Position numbers and translations under genes: made by a program. This document shows, in pieces, positions 53,929 to 62,398 of a DNA stretch of 64,000 nt. Source of the DNA: Umezawaea tangerina (GTDB lineage: Bacteria > Actinomycetota > Actinomycetes > Mycobacteriales > Pseudonocardiaceae); NCBI RefSeq assembly GCF_003002815.1, contig NZ_PVTF01000005.1, forward strand, positions 62,001 to 126,000, written 5' to 3'. The notes under the pieces were generated by a model. That model saw nothing but the letters and a program-made list of their open reading frames with translations. It was not told the origin of the DNA and made no database searches. Each line of letters begins with the position of its first letter. Within the stretch, counting starts at the first letter, position 1.

Positions 53929-54819
53929 ATGACCATCGTGGACCACAACGCTGCCGACTTCCCGACCAACTGGGGGCGCTGGGGCGGCTCCGACCAGCTC
54001 GGCACCATCAACCTGATCACCGCGGAGGCCCGCGCGCGCGGCGCCTCGCAGGTGCGCACCGGCGTGTCGGTGTCACTGGCCAGGAAGACCCCGACCGCAC
54101 CGCTGATGGGCGGGCCCATGGCGGGCCTGCGGGCGGACACCACGGGCGTGCAGACCATCATGTCGTTCACCGGCGCGCCGCCGCTGGCCATGGCCGAGCT
54201 GATGCTCATCACGACGCACCACCCCGAGGTCACGCACCTGGACGCGCTGTCGCACATGGTCGTGGACGGGCAGGTCTACCCCGGCATCCCCCGGTCCGAG
54301 AGCTCCGGGCCCGCCGGGGTGACCCACGGCGCCGCGGACGTGTTCGCCGACGGGATCGTGACGCGGGGTGTGCTGCTCGACCTGGCTCCGGGCGGCAAGC
54401 TGCCCGACGGGCACGCGGTCACGGCGGGCGACCTGGAGGCCGCGGAGACGCGGGTGGGCGTCGAGGTGACCTCGGGCGACGCCCTGGTCGTGCGGGCGGG
54501 CTGGGACCGCGTCCCCGACCACGGCCGGGCGCTGCCGGGGATGACGTCGGGCGCGGTCCGCTGGATGCACGAGCGCGGGATCGCCGTCTACGCCGGGGAC
54601 ATCGGGGACGCCTCTCCCCCGTTGCCGGGCGACTTCCCCGGCGCTTTGCACCGGTTGGGGTTGGGCAGGCTCGGCCTCGTGCTGGTCGACGGTGCCCGCA
54701 GCGAGGAGCTGGTCCCGGTCTGCGAGGAGCACGGCCGGTACACGTTCCTGTTCGCGGCCGCCGTTCCCCGCATCCTCGGCACCACCGGCCTACCGGTGAA
54801 CCCGCTCGCCGTCTTCTGA
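53929..54819 (+). CDS. Cyclase-family (kynurenine formamidase-like) hydrolase
   Basis: 296 residues with the cyclase/KynB metal motif HHPEVTHLDALSHM (the family's H-x-G-T-H-x-D-x-P-x-H in slightly changed form) and later GDIGDASPP. The family hydrolyses arylformamides or related lactones/amides with divalent metals. ATG 53929 with AAGGA; GTG 53938 is an alternative. It is convergent with an IclR gene and close to nitrilase and dehydratase genes, so it may belong to the same nitrogen-compound pathway. Confidence 0.8.
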   Translation: MTIVDHNAADFPTNWGRWGGSDQLGTINLITAEARARGASQVRTGVSVSLARKTPTAPLMGGPMAGLRADTTGVQTIMSFTGAPPLAMAELMLITTHHPEVTHLDALSHMVVDGQVYPGIPRSESSGPAGVTHGAADVFADGIVTRGVLLDLAPGGKLPDGHAVTAGDLEAAETRVGVEVTSGDALVVRAGWDRVPDHGRALPGMTSGAVRWMHERGIAVYAGDIGDASPPLPGDFPGALHRLGLGRLGLVLVDGARSEELVPVCEEHGRYTFLFAAAVPRILGTTGLPVNPLAVF

Positions 54820-54829
54820 CGACCGCGGT

Positions 54830-55588
54830 TCAGGACGGGACAGGTCGGGCGAGGGCTTCCGCGACCGCCGCGGCGGTGCGGCGCACCTTGGCCGCGGCGA
54901 GGGCCAGGTTGACCGCGCCGGTCCGCGCGGCCACCGAGATCGCGGCCACCGCGACACCGGCGCCGTCGCGGATCGGCGCCCCCACGCAGACCAGGTCGGC
55001 GCGCAGCTCACCGCGGTCGACCGCGACGCCCTGCGACCGGACCCGGCCGATCTCCGCGAGCAGGTCCTCGCGGCGGGTGATCGTCGACCGGGTCGCCGCC
55101 TCGAGGTCCGCCTCCACCACGTCGGCCACCACCTCCGCCGCGGAGAAGGCCAGGATCGCCTTGCCGACCGCCGAGAGGTGGATCGGCATCCGGCCGCCGA
55201 CCACCGACGGCGCCGGGCTCGGCCGCCCGCCGACCAGCTTCTCCAGGTAGACCACGTCGGTGCGGTCGCGCACGGCCAGGTGGACGGTGCCGCCGGTGGC
55301 GGTCATCAGGTCCTGCATGTGCGGAAGGGCGACGGCGCGGAGGTCGGGCCTGCCCGAGGCGCGCATGCCGAGCTCGAACAGGAGCAGCCCGAGCCGGAGC
55401 AGGTCGCCGTCGCGTTCCACCGCGCCGATCCGGATCAACGGCTCGAGGAGGTCGTGGACGGTGGTCTTCGGGTACCCGGCCCGCCGGGCCAGCTCGCCGA
55501 GCGACACCGAGCCCCGCTCCGGGAACGCCATCAGGATGCCGAACGCGCGATCCACCGGAGCACGCCCGTTCGGTTGAGCCGAACGCAT
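54830..55588 (-). CDS. IclR-family regulator
   Basis: 252 residues: N-terminal winged helix (AFGILMAFPERGSVSLGELARRAGYPKTTVHDLLEPLIRIG read over residues 14-54) and the C-terminal effector domain with MPIHLSAVGKAILAF and VCVGAPIRDGAGVAVAAISV. Divergent from the nitrilase gene, 30 bases apart, so almost certainly its regulator. Confidence 0.9.
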   Translation of the reverse strand: MRSAQPNGRAPVDRAFGILMAFPERGSVSLGELARRAGYPKTTVHDLLEPLIRIGAVERDGDLLRLGLLLFELGMRASGRPDLRAVALPHMQDLMTATGGTVHLAVRDRTDVVYLEKLVGGRPSPAPSVVGGRMPIHLSAVGKAILAFSAAEVVADVVEADLEAATRSTITRREDLLAEIGRVRSQGVAVDRGELRADLVCVGAPIRDGAGVAVAAISVAARTGAVNLALAAAKVRRTAAAVAEALARPVPS

Positions 55589-55618
55589 GCCTGGACCATA
55601 CTCCGCGCGGTGGCCACG

Positions 55619-56587
55619 ATGGCCCGCATGCCCCTGGTCAGCGTGGTCCAAGCGACACCCGTCCCCGACGATCCCGGCGCGACGGTCGACAAGGTCGGCG
55701 AGCTCGTCGGCGCGGCGCGGGCGGAGGGCGCCGAGCTCTGCCTGCTGCCGGAGGCCTTCGTCGGCGGCTACCCCAAGGGGAGCACGTTCGGCGGGTACGT
55801 GGGCGGCCGGACCGACGCCGGGCGGGAGGAGTTCGGGCGGTACTGGGAGTCGGCGATCACCGTGCCGGGGCCGGAGGCGGGCAGGCTGGCCGAGGTGGCC
55901 AGGTCGAACCGGGTGCACCTGGTGGTCGGTGTCGTCGAGCGCGCGGGCGGCACGCTGTACTGCGCGGTGCTCACCTTCGGCCCGGACGGCGCGCTGGTCG
56001 GCAAGCGGCGCAAGCTGATGCCCACGGGCGCGGAGCGGATGGTCTGGGGCTTCGGCGACGGGTCCACCCTCCAGGTCCACGACACCGCGCTGGGCCGCCT
56101 GGGCGCGGTGATCTGCTGGGAGAACTACATGCCGCTGCTGCGCACCACGATGTACCACAAGGGCATCGAGATCTACTGCGCGCCGACCGCCGACGGACGT
56201 CCGACCTGGGTCTCGACGATGCGGCACATCGCCGTGGAGGGCCGGTGCTTCGTGCTGTCCTGCAACCAGTTCGCCCGGCGCTCCGACTTCCCCGCGCACC
56301 AGCAGAACCTGGTCGGGGCCCAACCCGACGACGTCGTCGCCACCGGCGGGAGCTGCATCGTGGGCCCGCTCGGCGAGATCCTGGCCGGGCCCGCGTGGGA
56401 CGGCGAGCAGACCCTGTTCGCCGAGATCGACCTGGCCGCGCTGCCGCGGGCGCGGTACGACTTCGACGCGGTCGGCCACTGCGCCCGCCCGGACGTGTTC
56501 CGGCTGACCGTCGACCAGACCGTCCGCGAGGCGGTCGCCTACGCGTCGGACCAGGACCCGACCGCCGACCCGAGGAGCACCCGATGA
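55619..56587 (+). CDS. Nitrilase
   Basis: 322 residues of the true nitrilase branch. Catalytic triad Glu45 (LLPEAFVGGYPKG), Lys132 (KRRKLMPTGAER) and Cys166 (GAVICWENYMPLLR), with the CWEN context of nitrilases rather than amidases. It turns a nitrile into acid and ammonia in the cytoplasm. ATG 55619 or 55628 (a GTG at 55610 is possible). The stop overlaps the start of the dehydratase gene (ATGA), so both form one IclR-controlled operon. Confidence 0.9.
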   Translation: MARMPLVSVVQATPVPDDPGATVDKVGELVGAARAEGAELCLLPEAFVGGYPKGSTFGGYVGGRTDAGREEFGRYWESAITVPGPEAGRLAEVARSNRVHLVVGVVERAGGTLYCAVLTFGPDGALVGKRRKLMPTGAERMVWGFGDGSTLQVHDTALGRLGAVICWENYMPLLRTTMYHKGIEIYCAPTADGRPTWVSTMRHIAVEGRCFVLSCNQFARRSDFPAHQQNLVGAQPDDVVATGGSCIVGPLGEILAGPAWDGEQTLFAEIDLAALPRARYDFDAVGHCARPDVFRLTVDQTVREAVAYASDQDPTADPRSTR

Positions 56588-57531
56588 CCGGAACAGCGCT
56601 CCCGGCGGAGGTCGGCAGGCAGGCCGTCCGCTCGGCCGCGGAGATCATCGCGCCCCACGTCCGGCGCACGCCCGTGCTGCGGGTGGCGACCGGCTCTGCG
56701 GTGGTCACGATCAAAGCGGAGTCCCTGCAGGTCACCGGCTCGTTCAAGGTGCGGGGAGCGCTGAACACCGTGCTCGGCGCCGAGCTTTCGGCCGACGGGG
56801 TCGTCACGGCCAGCGGCGGCAACCACGCCATCGCGGTCGCCTACGCCGCCCAGCGCAGGGGTACGCCCTGCCGGGTCTACGTGCCGGAGATCTGCCCACC
56901 GGTCAAGCGCCGCAAGATCGCCGAGCTGGGCGCGGACCTGGTCGTCGGCGGCCTGGTCTACGCGGAGTGCGCCGAGGCCGCCGCCGAGTGGGCGGCCCGG
57001 ACCGGCGCGCTGGACGTGCACGCGTTCGACCGGGAGTCGGTCATCGCCGGTCAGGGAACCGTGGGCGCGGAACTTCAGGAGCAGCACCCCGCGGCGGACA
57101 CCGTGCTGGTGCCGGTGGGCGGCGGCGGCCTGGTGGCGGGCATCGCGGCCTGGTACGGCGACACCGCGCGGGTGGTCGGCGTGGAACCGGAGTCGTGCCC
57201 GACGCTGACCACCGCGCTCGCCGTGGGCGAACCCGTGGACGTGAGCACCGGCGGCCGGGCCGCCGACTCCCTCGGCGCGCGCAGAGTCGGACGACTCGCG
57301 CTGGCCACGGCCGTCCGCCACGGGCTGCGGACGGTGACGGTCGACGACGCGGCGATCCTGGCCGCCCAGCGCTTCCTGCTGGAGCGGGTCGGGCTGCTGG
57401 TGGAGCCCGGCGGCGCGACCGCTTTCGCCGCCGTCCTCAGCGGCGCCTACCGGCCCGCGGACGGCGAGCAGGTCGCGGTGGTCGCCTCCGGCAGCAACGC
57501 CGACCTCGCCGCACTCGTCCCGGCCGGGTAG
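56584..57531 (+). CDS. Threonine/serine dehydratase-like PLP enzyme
   Basis: 315 residues, fold type II PLP enzyme: Schiff-base Lys55 in TGSFKVRGAL, ASGGNHAIAVAY, and phosphate-binding GGGGLVAG. No regulatory C-terminal ACT domain, so it is of the catabolic type (threonine, serine or 3-hydroxyaspartate dehydratase, or racemase). Coupled to the nitrilase, suggesting removal of ammonia from a hydroxy-amino acid made from a nitrile. Followed by a strong hairpin. Confidence 0.88.
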   Translation: MTGTALPAEVGRQAVRSAAEIIAPHVRRTPVLRVATGSAVVTIKAESLQVTGSFKVRGALNTVLGAELSADGVVTASGGNHAIAVAYAAQRRGTPCRVYVPEICPPVKRRKIAELGADLVVGGLVYAECAEAAAEWAARTGALDVHAFDRESVIAGQGTVGAELQEQHPAADTVLVPVGGGGLVAGIAAWYGDTARVVGVEPESCPTLTTALAVGEPVDVSTGGRAADSLGARRVGRLALATAVRHGLRTVTVDDAAILAAQRFLLERVGLLVEPGGATAFAAVLSGAYRPADGEQVAVVASGSNADLAALVPAG

Positions 57532-57589
57532 CCCGTCCGGTGTGAAGGCCGATGGCCCTCGCGGCCGGGATGGCAGTACCGCCCGGCCT

Positions 57590-57627
57590 CTTCCGCCCCG
57601 CAGGCGCGCCGGCCTGCGGGGCGGAAG
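57590..57627. terminator. Terminator hairpin after the nitrilase-dehydratase operon
   Basis: Perfect 15-bp stem CTTCCGCCCCGCAGG / CCTGCGGGGCGGAAG with an 8-base loop, 58 bases after the dehydratase stop. Confidence 0.8.
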
Positions 57628-58143
57628 ACCGCGAGGACGTGCTCACGGCGGGACCGCACGGTGGTGGCCGAGCAGCCCGTCGCCCCTCGCTGACGCCTTC
57701 CACCTCGGAGCGCCGGTGGGCCGTGCTGGACACCCGTGAGCACCGCGGGACGTGGACACCGGACACCGTCGCGGCACAGGATCCGTGCCAGGACGACGGT
57801 GCCGTCCACGGACTCCGAGGACCGGTCGATGAGCATTCCGCCTCCCGCCGAGCGGGGGCGCCTCGGCGGAGGCGTCCTGCTCGACGTCGAGGCGACCGGT
57901 GGTCCCGCGTCCCCCACGGCCACGGCCGGCAGCACCGCGGCGGGCCGGCCGGAGGAGGGATCCGTGTTCGGCTCCGGGTCCCCGGCCGCAGTCAGCGCCC
58001 GCGTGGGTGAAGTGCGCCCCACGCGCCTGTTCTCGGACTCCCCCTGCCGTCCACGTCGACTGTTACCCGACGCCCGCCGGGTGGCCCGCGCCGGGCGGTG
58101 ACGACCCCTTGTCCGGTCGCGCGCGGCTCCGGAGGTGACGGAG

Positions 58144-58173
58144 ACCACCTGCTTCGAATTCGAAGCAGGTGGT
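58144..58173. promoter_or_regulatory. 30-bp perfect palindromic operator
   Basis: Perfect palindrome centred on 58158/58159: the left arm ACCACCTGCTTCGAA and its complement. Its core TGCTTCGA-N2-TCGAAGCA (58150-58167) recurs 39 bases downstream. Likely binding site of a TetR/MarR/HxlR-type repressor of the quinone-oxidoreductase gene; no such regulator gene is adjacent. Confidence 0.8.
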
Positions 58174-58188
58174 AGCGTGATCCTCAGT

Positions 58189-58206
58189 TGCTTCGAACTC
58201 GAAGCA
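58189..58206. promoter_or_regulatory. Second copy of the operator core
   Basis: TGCTTCGA-AC-TCGAAGCA, identical arms to the first site, ending 32 bases before the ATG. It probably overlaps the promoter. Confidence 0.75.
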
Positions 58207-58238
58207 CAATCCCACTCGAACGAAGGCGAGGCCCTCTC

Positions 58239-59183
58239 ATGAAGGCAGTGCGGTTCCACGACTACGGCACCCCCGAGGTCCTGCGCTACGAGGACGTGGA
58301 CCAGCCGGTCCCCGGTGCCGGGCAGGTCCGCGTCCGGGTCGCCGCGACGTCGTTCAACCCGATCGACGCCAGCGTCCGCGCGGGCAACATGCAGGGCCCC
58401 ATGCCGGTGGTCCTGCCGCACACCCCCGGCCGCGACGTCGCGGGCACGGTCGACGCGCTCGGCGACGGCGTGGACGGCCTGGCGGTCGGCGACGAGGTCG
58501 TCGGGTTCCTGCCGATGACCGACGACGGCGCGTCGGCGGAGTACATCCTGGTCCCGGCCGAGATCCTGACCCCCGCGCCCACGAGCGTCCCGCTGTCGGA
58601 CGCGGCGGCGTTGCCGCTGGTGGGGCTGACCGCGTGGCAGGCGCTGTTCGACCACGGCAAGCTCGCCGTCGGGCAACGCGTGCTGGTCAACGGCGCGGGC
58701 GGCGCCGTAGGCGGTTACGCCGTGCAGCTGGCCAAGTGGGCGGGCGCGCACGTGGTCGCCACGGCCAGTCCGCGCAGCGCCGAGCTCGTCAAGGCCCACG
58801 GCGCCGACGAGGTCGTCGACCACACCTCCGCCGACGTGGTCGGGGCGGTGTCCGAGCCGGTCGACGTCGTGCTCAACCTCGCGCCGGTCGCCCCGGAGCA
58901 GCTGGCCGCGCTGGCCACCGTCGTCCGGCCCGGCGGTGTCGTGGTGAACACGACCGTGTGGATGCCCGCGCCCGACGACGAGGAGCGCGGTGTGCGCGGC
59001 GTCAACCTGTTCGTGCGCAGCGACGCCGAGCAGCTCGCCCGGCTGGTGGGACTGGTCGACGGCGGCGACCTGCGCGTCGAGGTCGCCCGGCGCGTGCCGC
59101 TGGCGGAGCTGCCCGCGCTGCACACCCAGGCCGCCGAGGGCGCCTTGGCCGGCAAGGTCGTCGTCCTCGTGTCCGGCGCCTGA
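58239..59183 (+). CDS. NADP-dependent quinone oxidoreductase (zinc-free MDR)
   Basis: 314 residues of the medium-chain dehydrogenase family: MKAVRFHDYGTPEVLRYEDV start, NPIDASVRAG, GRDVAGTV, and nucleotide loop NGAGGAVGGYAVQLAKWAG; no zinc ligands. It probably reduces quinones or enals with NADPH. Two identical palindromes lie upstream, so it is tightly repressed. A hydrolase gene follows 41 bases later. Confidence 0.9.
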   Translation: MKAVRFHDYGTPEVLRYEDVDQPVPGAGQVRVRVAATSFNPIDASVRAGNMQGPMPVVLPHTPGRDVAGTVDALGDGVDGLAVGDEVVGFLPMTDDGASAEYILVPAEILTPAPTSVPLSDAAALPLVGLTAWQALFDHGKLAVGQRVLVNGAGGAVGGYAVQLAKWAGAHVVATASPRSAELVKAHGADEVVDHTSADVVGAVSEPVDVVLNLAPVAPEQLAALATVVRPGGVVVNTTVWMPAPDDEERGVRGVNLFVRSDAEQLARLVGLVDGGDLRVEVARRVPLAELPALHTQAAEGALAGKVVVLVSGA

Positions 59184-59224
59184 TCACCTCACACACCCGA
59201 ACGAACCCTGACAAGGACACAGCC

Positions 59225-60175
59225 ATGTCGTTGAACCTGGATCCCGAGATCGCCGAGGCACTCGCCCCGATGGCAGGAGCCATGGCGGGCTTCACCCCGC
59301 CCGCGGTGGGCGACGTGCCGGGGCGCCGCGCCTTCTGGGAGCCGATCATCGGCTCCGCGAGCACGGCCCAGCCGATCCCCGCCGACGTGACGACGACCGA
59401 CCACGACATCACGACGGACGACGGCACGCGGATCACCGCGCGCTGGTACACCAAGCCCGACGCGACGCCGGGCCCCGCGGTGCTGTTCTTCCACGGCGGC
59501 GGCTACATCTTCGGCCACATCGGCCTGTTCGACGGACCCGTCTCCCGCTACGTGGCCGCCAGCGGCGTCCCCATGCTGTCGGTCGAGTACCGCCGCGCCC
59601 CCGAGCACCCGTTCCCCACACCGCTGGAGGACGCCTACGCCGCACTGGTCTGGCTGCACGAGAACGCCGCCGGGCTGGGCGTGGACCCCGACCGGATCGG
59701 CGTCATGGGCGACAGCGCGGGCGGCGGTCTGGCCGCGGCACTGGCGATCCTCACCCGCGACCGCGGTGGGCCGGCGATCGCCCGGCAGATCCTGGTCATG
59801 CCGATGCTCGACGACCGCACGACCACCCCCGACCCGCACATCGAGCCGTACGTGCTGTGGTCCTACGACGACAGCCGCACCGCCTGGCCCGCCCTGCTCG
59901 GCGACGCCGCGGGCGGACCCGACGTCCCGCCCACCGCGGCACCGGCCCGGCTGGAGGACGCCACCGGCCTGCCGCCCGCGTACATCGAGGTCGGCCAGCT
60001 CGACGTGTTCCGCGACGAGGACACCGCCTACGCCACCAAGCTCAGCCGGGCGGGCGTCCAGGTCGAGTTCCACCTGCACCCCGGCGCACCGCACGAGTTC
60101 GACTCGATCGCGTTCACCTCCGACGTCGCCCGCCGCGCCATCGCCGACCGCGTCCGCGTGCTCAAGTCGATCTGA
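59225..60175 (+). CDS. HSL-family alpha/beta hydrolase
   Basis: 316 residues: HGGGYIFGH, EYRRAPEHPFP, GDSAGGGLAAAL, QLDVFRDED and APHEFDS give the full HSL set (oxyanion, nucleophile Ser, Asp, His). AAGGA precedes the ATG. Co-transcribed with the quinone oxidoreductase and clearly paralogous to the hydrolase at 27975-28952. Ends at a hairpin. Confidence 0.9.
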   Translation: MSLNLDPEIAEALAPMAGAMAGFTPPAVGDVPGRRAFWEPIIGSASTAQPIPADVTTTDHDITTDDGTRITARWYTKPDATPGPAVLFFHGGGYIFGHIGLFDGPVSRYVAASGVPMLSVEYRRAPEHPFPTPLEDAYAALVWLHENAAGLGVDPDRIGVMGDSAGGGLAAALAILTRDRGGPAIARQILVMPMLDDRTTTPDPHIEPYVLWSYDDSRTAWPALLGDAAGGPDVPPTAAPARLEDATGLPPAYIEVGQLDVFRDEDTAYATKLSRAGVQVEFHLHPGAPHEFDSIAFTSDVARRAIADRVRVLKSI

Positions 60176-60181
60176 CACCGC

Positions 60182-60220
60182 GCGCGTTCGCCCTTCCCCC
60201 AAGGAGATGGGCGAACGCGC
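60182..60220. terminator. Terminator hairpin
   Basis: Perfect 12-bp stem GCGCGTTCGCCC / GGGCGAACGCGC with a 15-base loop, right after the hydrolase stop. The 100 bases after it, to the next gene, include a short coding-like frame (ITGSTNALVAAIREVERVAGR) that may be a gene remnant. Confidence 0.75.
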
Positions 60221-60322
60221 CCCTGGCGGCCCGGCCGCTTCGCCTACGAGATCACGGGTTCCACCAACGCGCTGGTGGCCGCGATCCGCGAGGTGGAGCG
60301 GGTGGCGGGCCGCGGCGAGTCC

Positions 60323-61123
60323 TCAGTGGACCGGTCCGGTCGGGCCCCGGTCCGGCGCGGTCCACACCCGGTGTTCCCGCATCCGGGACCTGAGCACGTC
60401 GAACTCGCACCCCGGCGCGTCCGGGTCGAAGCCGTGCTCGATCAGCCAGCGCGAGGCCACCAGGCCGCGCAACGACCACCAGGCGCGGATCACGTCCCGG
60501 TCCGCGTCGGCTCCGTAGCCGACCAGCAGGTCGTCCAGGCGTTCCTCGTGCCCGAGCGTCAGGGTGGCGAGGTCGAACATGGCGTCGCCGGGCGCGGCCT
60601 CCGACCAGTCGATGATGCCGGTGACCTCGTCGCCGTCGACGAACACGTGGGTGATCTGCAGGTCCCCGTGGATGAACGCCGGTGTCCACGGCCGGAGCGC
60701 GGCCTCGGCGATCCCGCGGTTGTGCCGGACCACCTCGGCGGGCAGCACGGCGTTGGCCAGCAGCCACTCGCACTCCCGGTCGAGCTCCGCTGCCACGTCG
60801 TCGAGCCCACGGCCCGGCCACGGCGGCAAGGGCGCGTCGTGCAGCCTCCGGATGGCGGCGCCCGCGGCCGCCCACGCCGCGGGCGACGCCGTCGACGGTT
60901 CGCCGAGCAGCCCCAGCGCCTTGCCCGGCACGGCGGCGATCGCGAGCACGGGAGGCTCGTGCCAGAGGACCGCCGGGGTCGGTACCGGCACCACGGCCAT
61001 CGCCCGCACCTCGACCTCGGCGTGCGCCGGGTCCACGTCCACCTTCAGGAACACCCCGCCGACGCGCAGCGTCGTGCGCTGGCTGTGGGCCACGACGACC
61101 TCGATCTCCTCCACACCGGGCAT
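60323..61123 (-). CDS. Aminoglycoside phosphotransferase-like kinase
   Basis: 266 residues of the APH/choline-kinase fold. Catalytic loop FIHGDLQITH (the usual Asn after HGDxxxx is His here) and metal-binding GIIDWSEAAPGD are present, with a reduced N-terminal lobe. Small-molecule kinase; resistance function cannot be assumed. Single gene. Confidence 0.85.
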   Translation of the reverse strand: MPGVEEIEVVVAHSQRTTLRVGGVFLKVDVDPAHAEVEVRAMAVVPVPTPAVLWHEPPVLAIAAVPGKALGLLGEPSTASPAAWAAAGAAIRRLHDAPLPPWPGRGLDDVAAELDRECEWLLANAVLPAEVVRHNRGIAEAALRPWTPAFIHGDLQITHVFVDGDEVTGIIDWSEAAPGDAMFDLATLTLGHEERLDDLLVGYGADADRDVIRAWWSLRGLVASRWLIEHGFDPDAPGCEFDVLRSRMREHRVWTAPDRGPTGPVH

Positions 61124-61164
61124 CCTGGACGGGGACGGCCGCCGCTGTCGCCGGATTTAGCGCC

Positions 61165-62286
61165 TCAGGACGCCGGGGCCTGGGCCGGACCCACGAAGTG
61201 GACCTCCGGGAACCGCGGTGACGGGCACTCGAGCAGCGGCTGGGGCCGGTGCCGCAGGTGCAGGTCGGTGAACGCGGCCACGTAGGCGCGGTCGATCTCG
61301 ACGACGCGGGCGCCGGGCAGCGCCGCGGGCGGCAGGCCGAGCCATTCGGTGAGCACCGCCGCGTCGCTGAACGAGGTGTGCGTCGCCCGCGGCACCTGCA
61401 GCCAACGGCGCCAGCCGGTCAGGTGGGCCCACGTCCGGTCCCAGTCCGGGCGGTCCCCCGGCGCGCCGTTCTCCCCGCCCAGCATCAGGAACGGGCGCGC
61501 CAGGTCCTCGGGCGGTGCCGGTTGGAACGAGCCGTCCATGTTGATCCCGGCGTCCACCCTCGGGTCCACGAGCATCATCGCGGCGGCGGCCGATCCGCCG
61601 ATCGAGTGGCCCGCGACCTCGATCCGGTCGGGGTCGACCAGCCGTCCGTAGCGGGGGTCGGCGAGCAGCCGGTCCAGCACGAACGAGAGGTCCAGCACCC
61701 GGCTGGCGGTGATCGCCGTCCCGCTCGTCCCTCCCTTGCACACCACGCACGGGGCCACGTGACCGTCGGGGAACGTGACCGCGGCGCCCTCGTAGGTGTG
61801 GTCGACGCCGGCCACGACGTAGCCGCGGCCGGCGAGGTCCTCGGCGAGGGAGGTGAGCGTCCAGCGGGGGAAGGCAAGTCCCGGCGAGAGCACGACCAGC
61901 GGCGACCGGCCGGGCAGCGGTGGCGCGTCGGTCCGCGAGTGGGTGCCCACCCCGGCCAGGGCGTCGGGAGGCGCGGTGGTGATGCCGTACAGCTCCAGCA
62001 GCAGCCGGGACTCCTCGGCCGTGGCGTAGGGCGCGCGGTCGCCGCGGTCCGCGACGGCCGGGTACCACAGGGAGACCATCAGCTCCCGCGGTCCGGTCGG
62101 CACCCAGGGGTCCGTCCGGTCCTGGTCGACCAGGTGCAGGTCGGTCCGGCCGACCGGGTGCGGTCCGGTCGGCGCGGGCAGGACCCACTGGTCCGGTGTG
62201 GCGGTGGCGGGCGCGGCCAACGCCACGACCGCGACCGCGGCGGCGATGGCCGCGGCCGTCCTGCGCATCAACTGGTTCGGAGTCAT
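61165..62286 (-). CDS. Secreted alpha/beta hydrolase (PAF-acetylhydrolase/lipase-like)
   Basis: 373 residues: signal peptide to about residue 29 (ALAAPATA), PLVVLSPGLAFPRW oxyanion region, nucleophile GHSIGGS, ATHTSFSD catalytic His. It resembles actinomycete secreted esterases/platelet-activating-factor acetylhydrolase-like proteins. ATG 62286; GTG 62289 is directly before it. Divergent from the histidine kinase gene, 112 bases apart, so possibly its target. Confidence 0.85.
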   Translation of the reverse strand: MTPNQLMRRTAAAIAAAVAVVALAAPATATPDQWVLPAPTGPHPVGRTDLHLVDQDRTDPWVPTGPRELMVSLWYPAVADRGDRAPYATAEESRLLLELYGITTAPPDALAGVGTHSRTDAPPLPGRSPLVVLSPGLAFPRWTLTSLAEDLAGRGYVVAGVDHTYEGAAVTFPDGHVAPCVVCKGGTSGTAITASRVLDLSFVLDRLLADPRYGRLVDPDRIEVAGHSIGGSAAAAMMLVDPRVDAGINMDGSFQPAPPEDLARPFLMLGGENGAPGDRPDWDRTWAHLTGWRRWLQVPRATHTSFSDAAVLTEWLGLPPAALPGARVVEIDRAYVAAFTDLHLRHRPQPLLECPSPRFPEVHFVGPAQAPAS

Positions 62287-62398
62287 CACGGTGGCGACGG
62301 TAGGGAGGCGCGCTGTGCCGGGGCATCGGTCTTCCGCCGGGCGGGCACCCCGACTTTCGTCAGGGGCAAGGGATCGCGCCGCTTTGTAGGGTGGGTCG

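Larger units (their letters stand above)
57532..58238. other. 707-bp intergenic region
   Basis: Contains a strong hairpin (57590-57627) and, before the next gene, twin palindromic operators (58144-58206). Long open frames exist on both strands (57550-58140) but their translations are low-complexity and rich in Arg/Pro/Ser with no family likeness, so I leave them out. Confidence 0.5.

Noticed and set aside
57542-58140. Long open frames on both strands between the dehydratase and quinone oxidoreductase genes
   Set aside because: Translations are Arg/Pro/Ser/Gly-rich with no family likeness, no convincing ribosome binding site, and a terminator hairpin lies within.
60237-60320. Short coding-like frame with ITGSTNALVAAIREVERVAGR
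   Set aside because: Too short to assign; no start and no recognised family, so mentioned only with the adjacent terminator.
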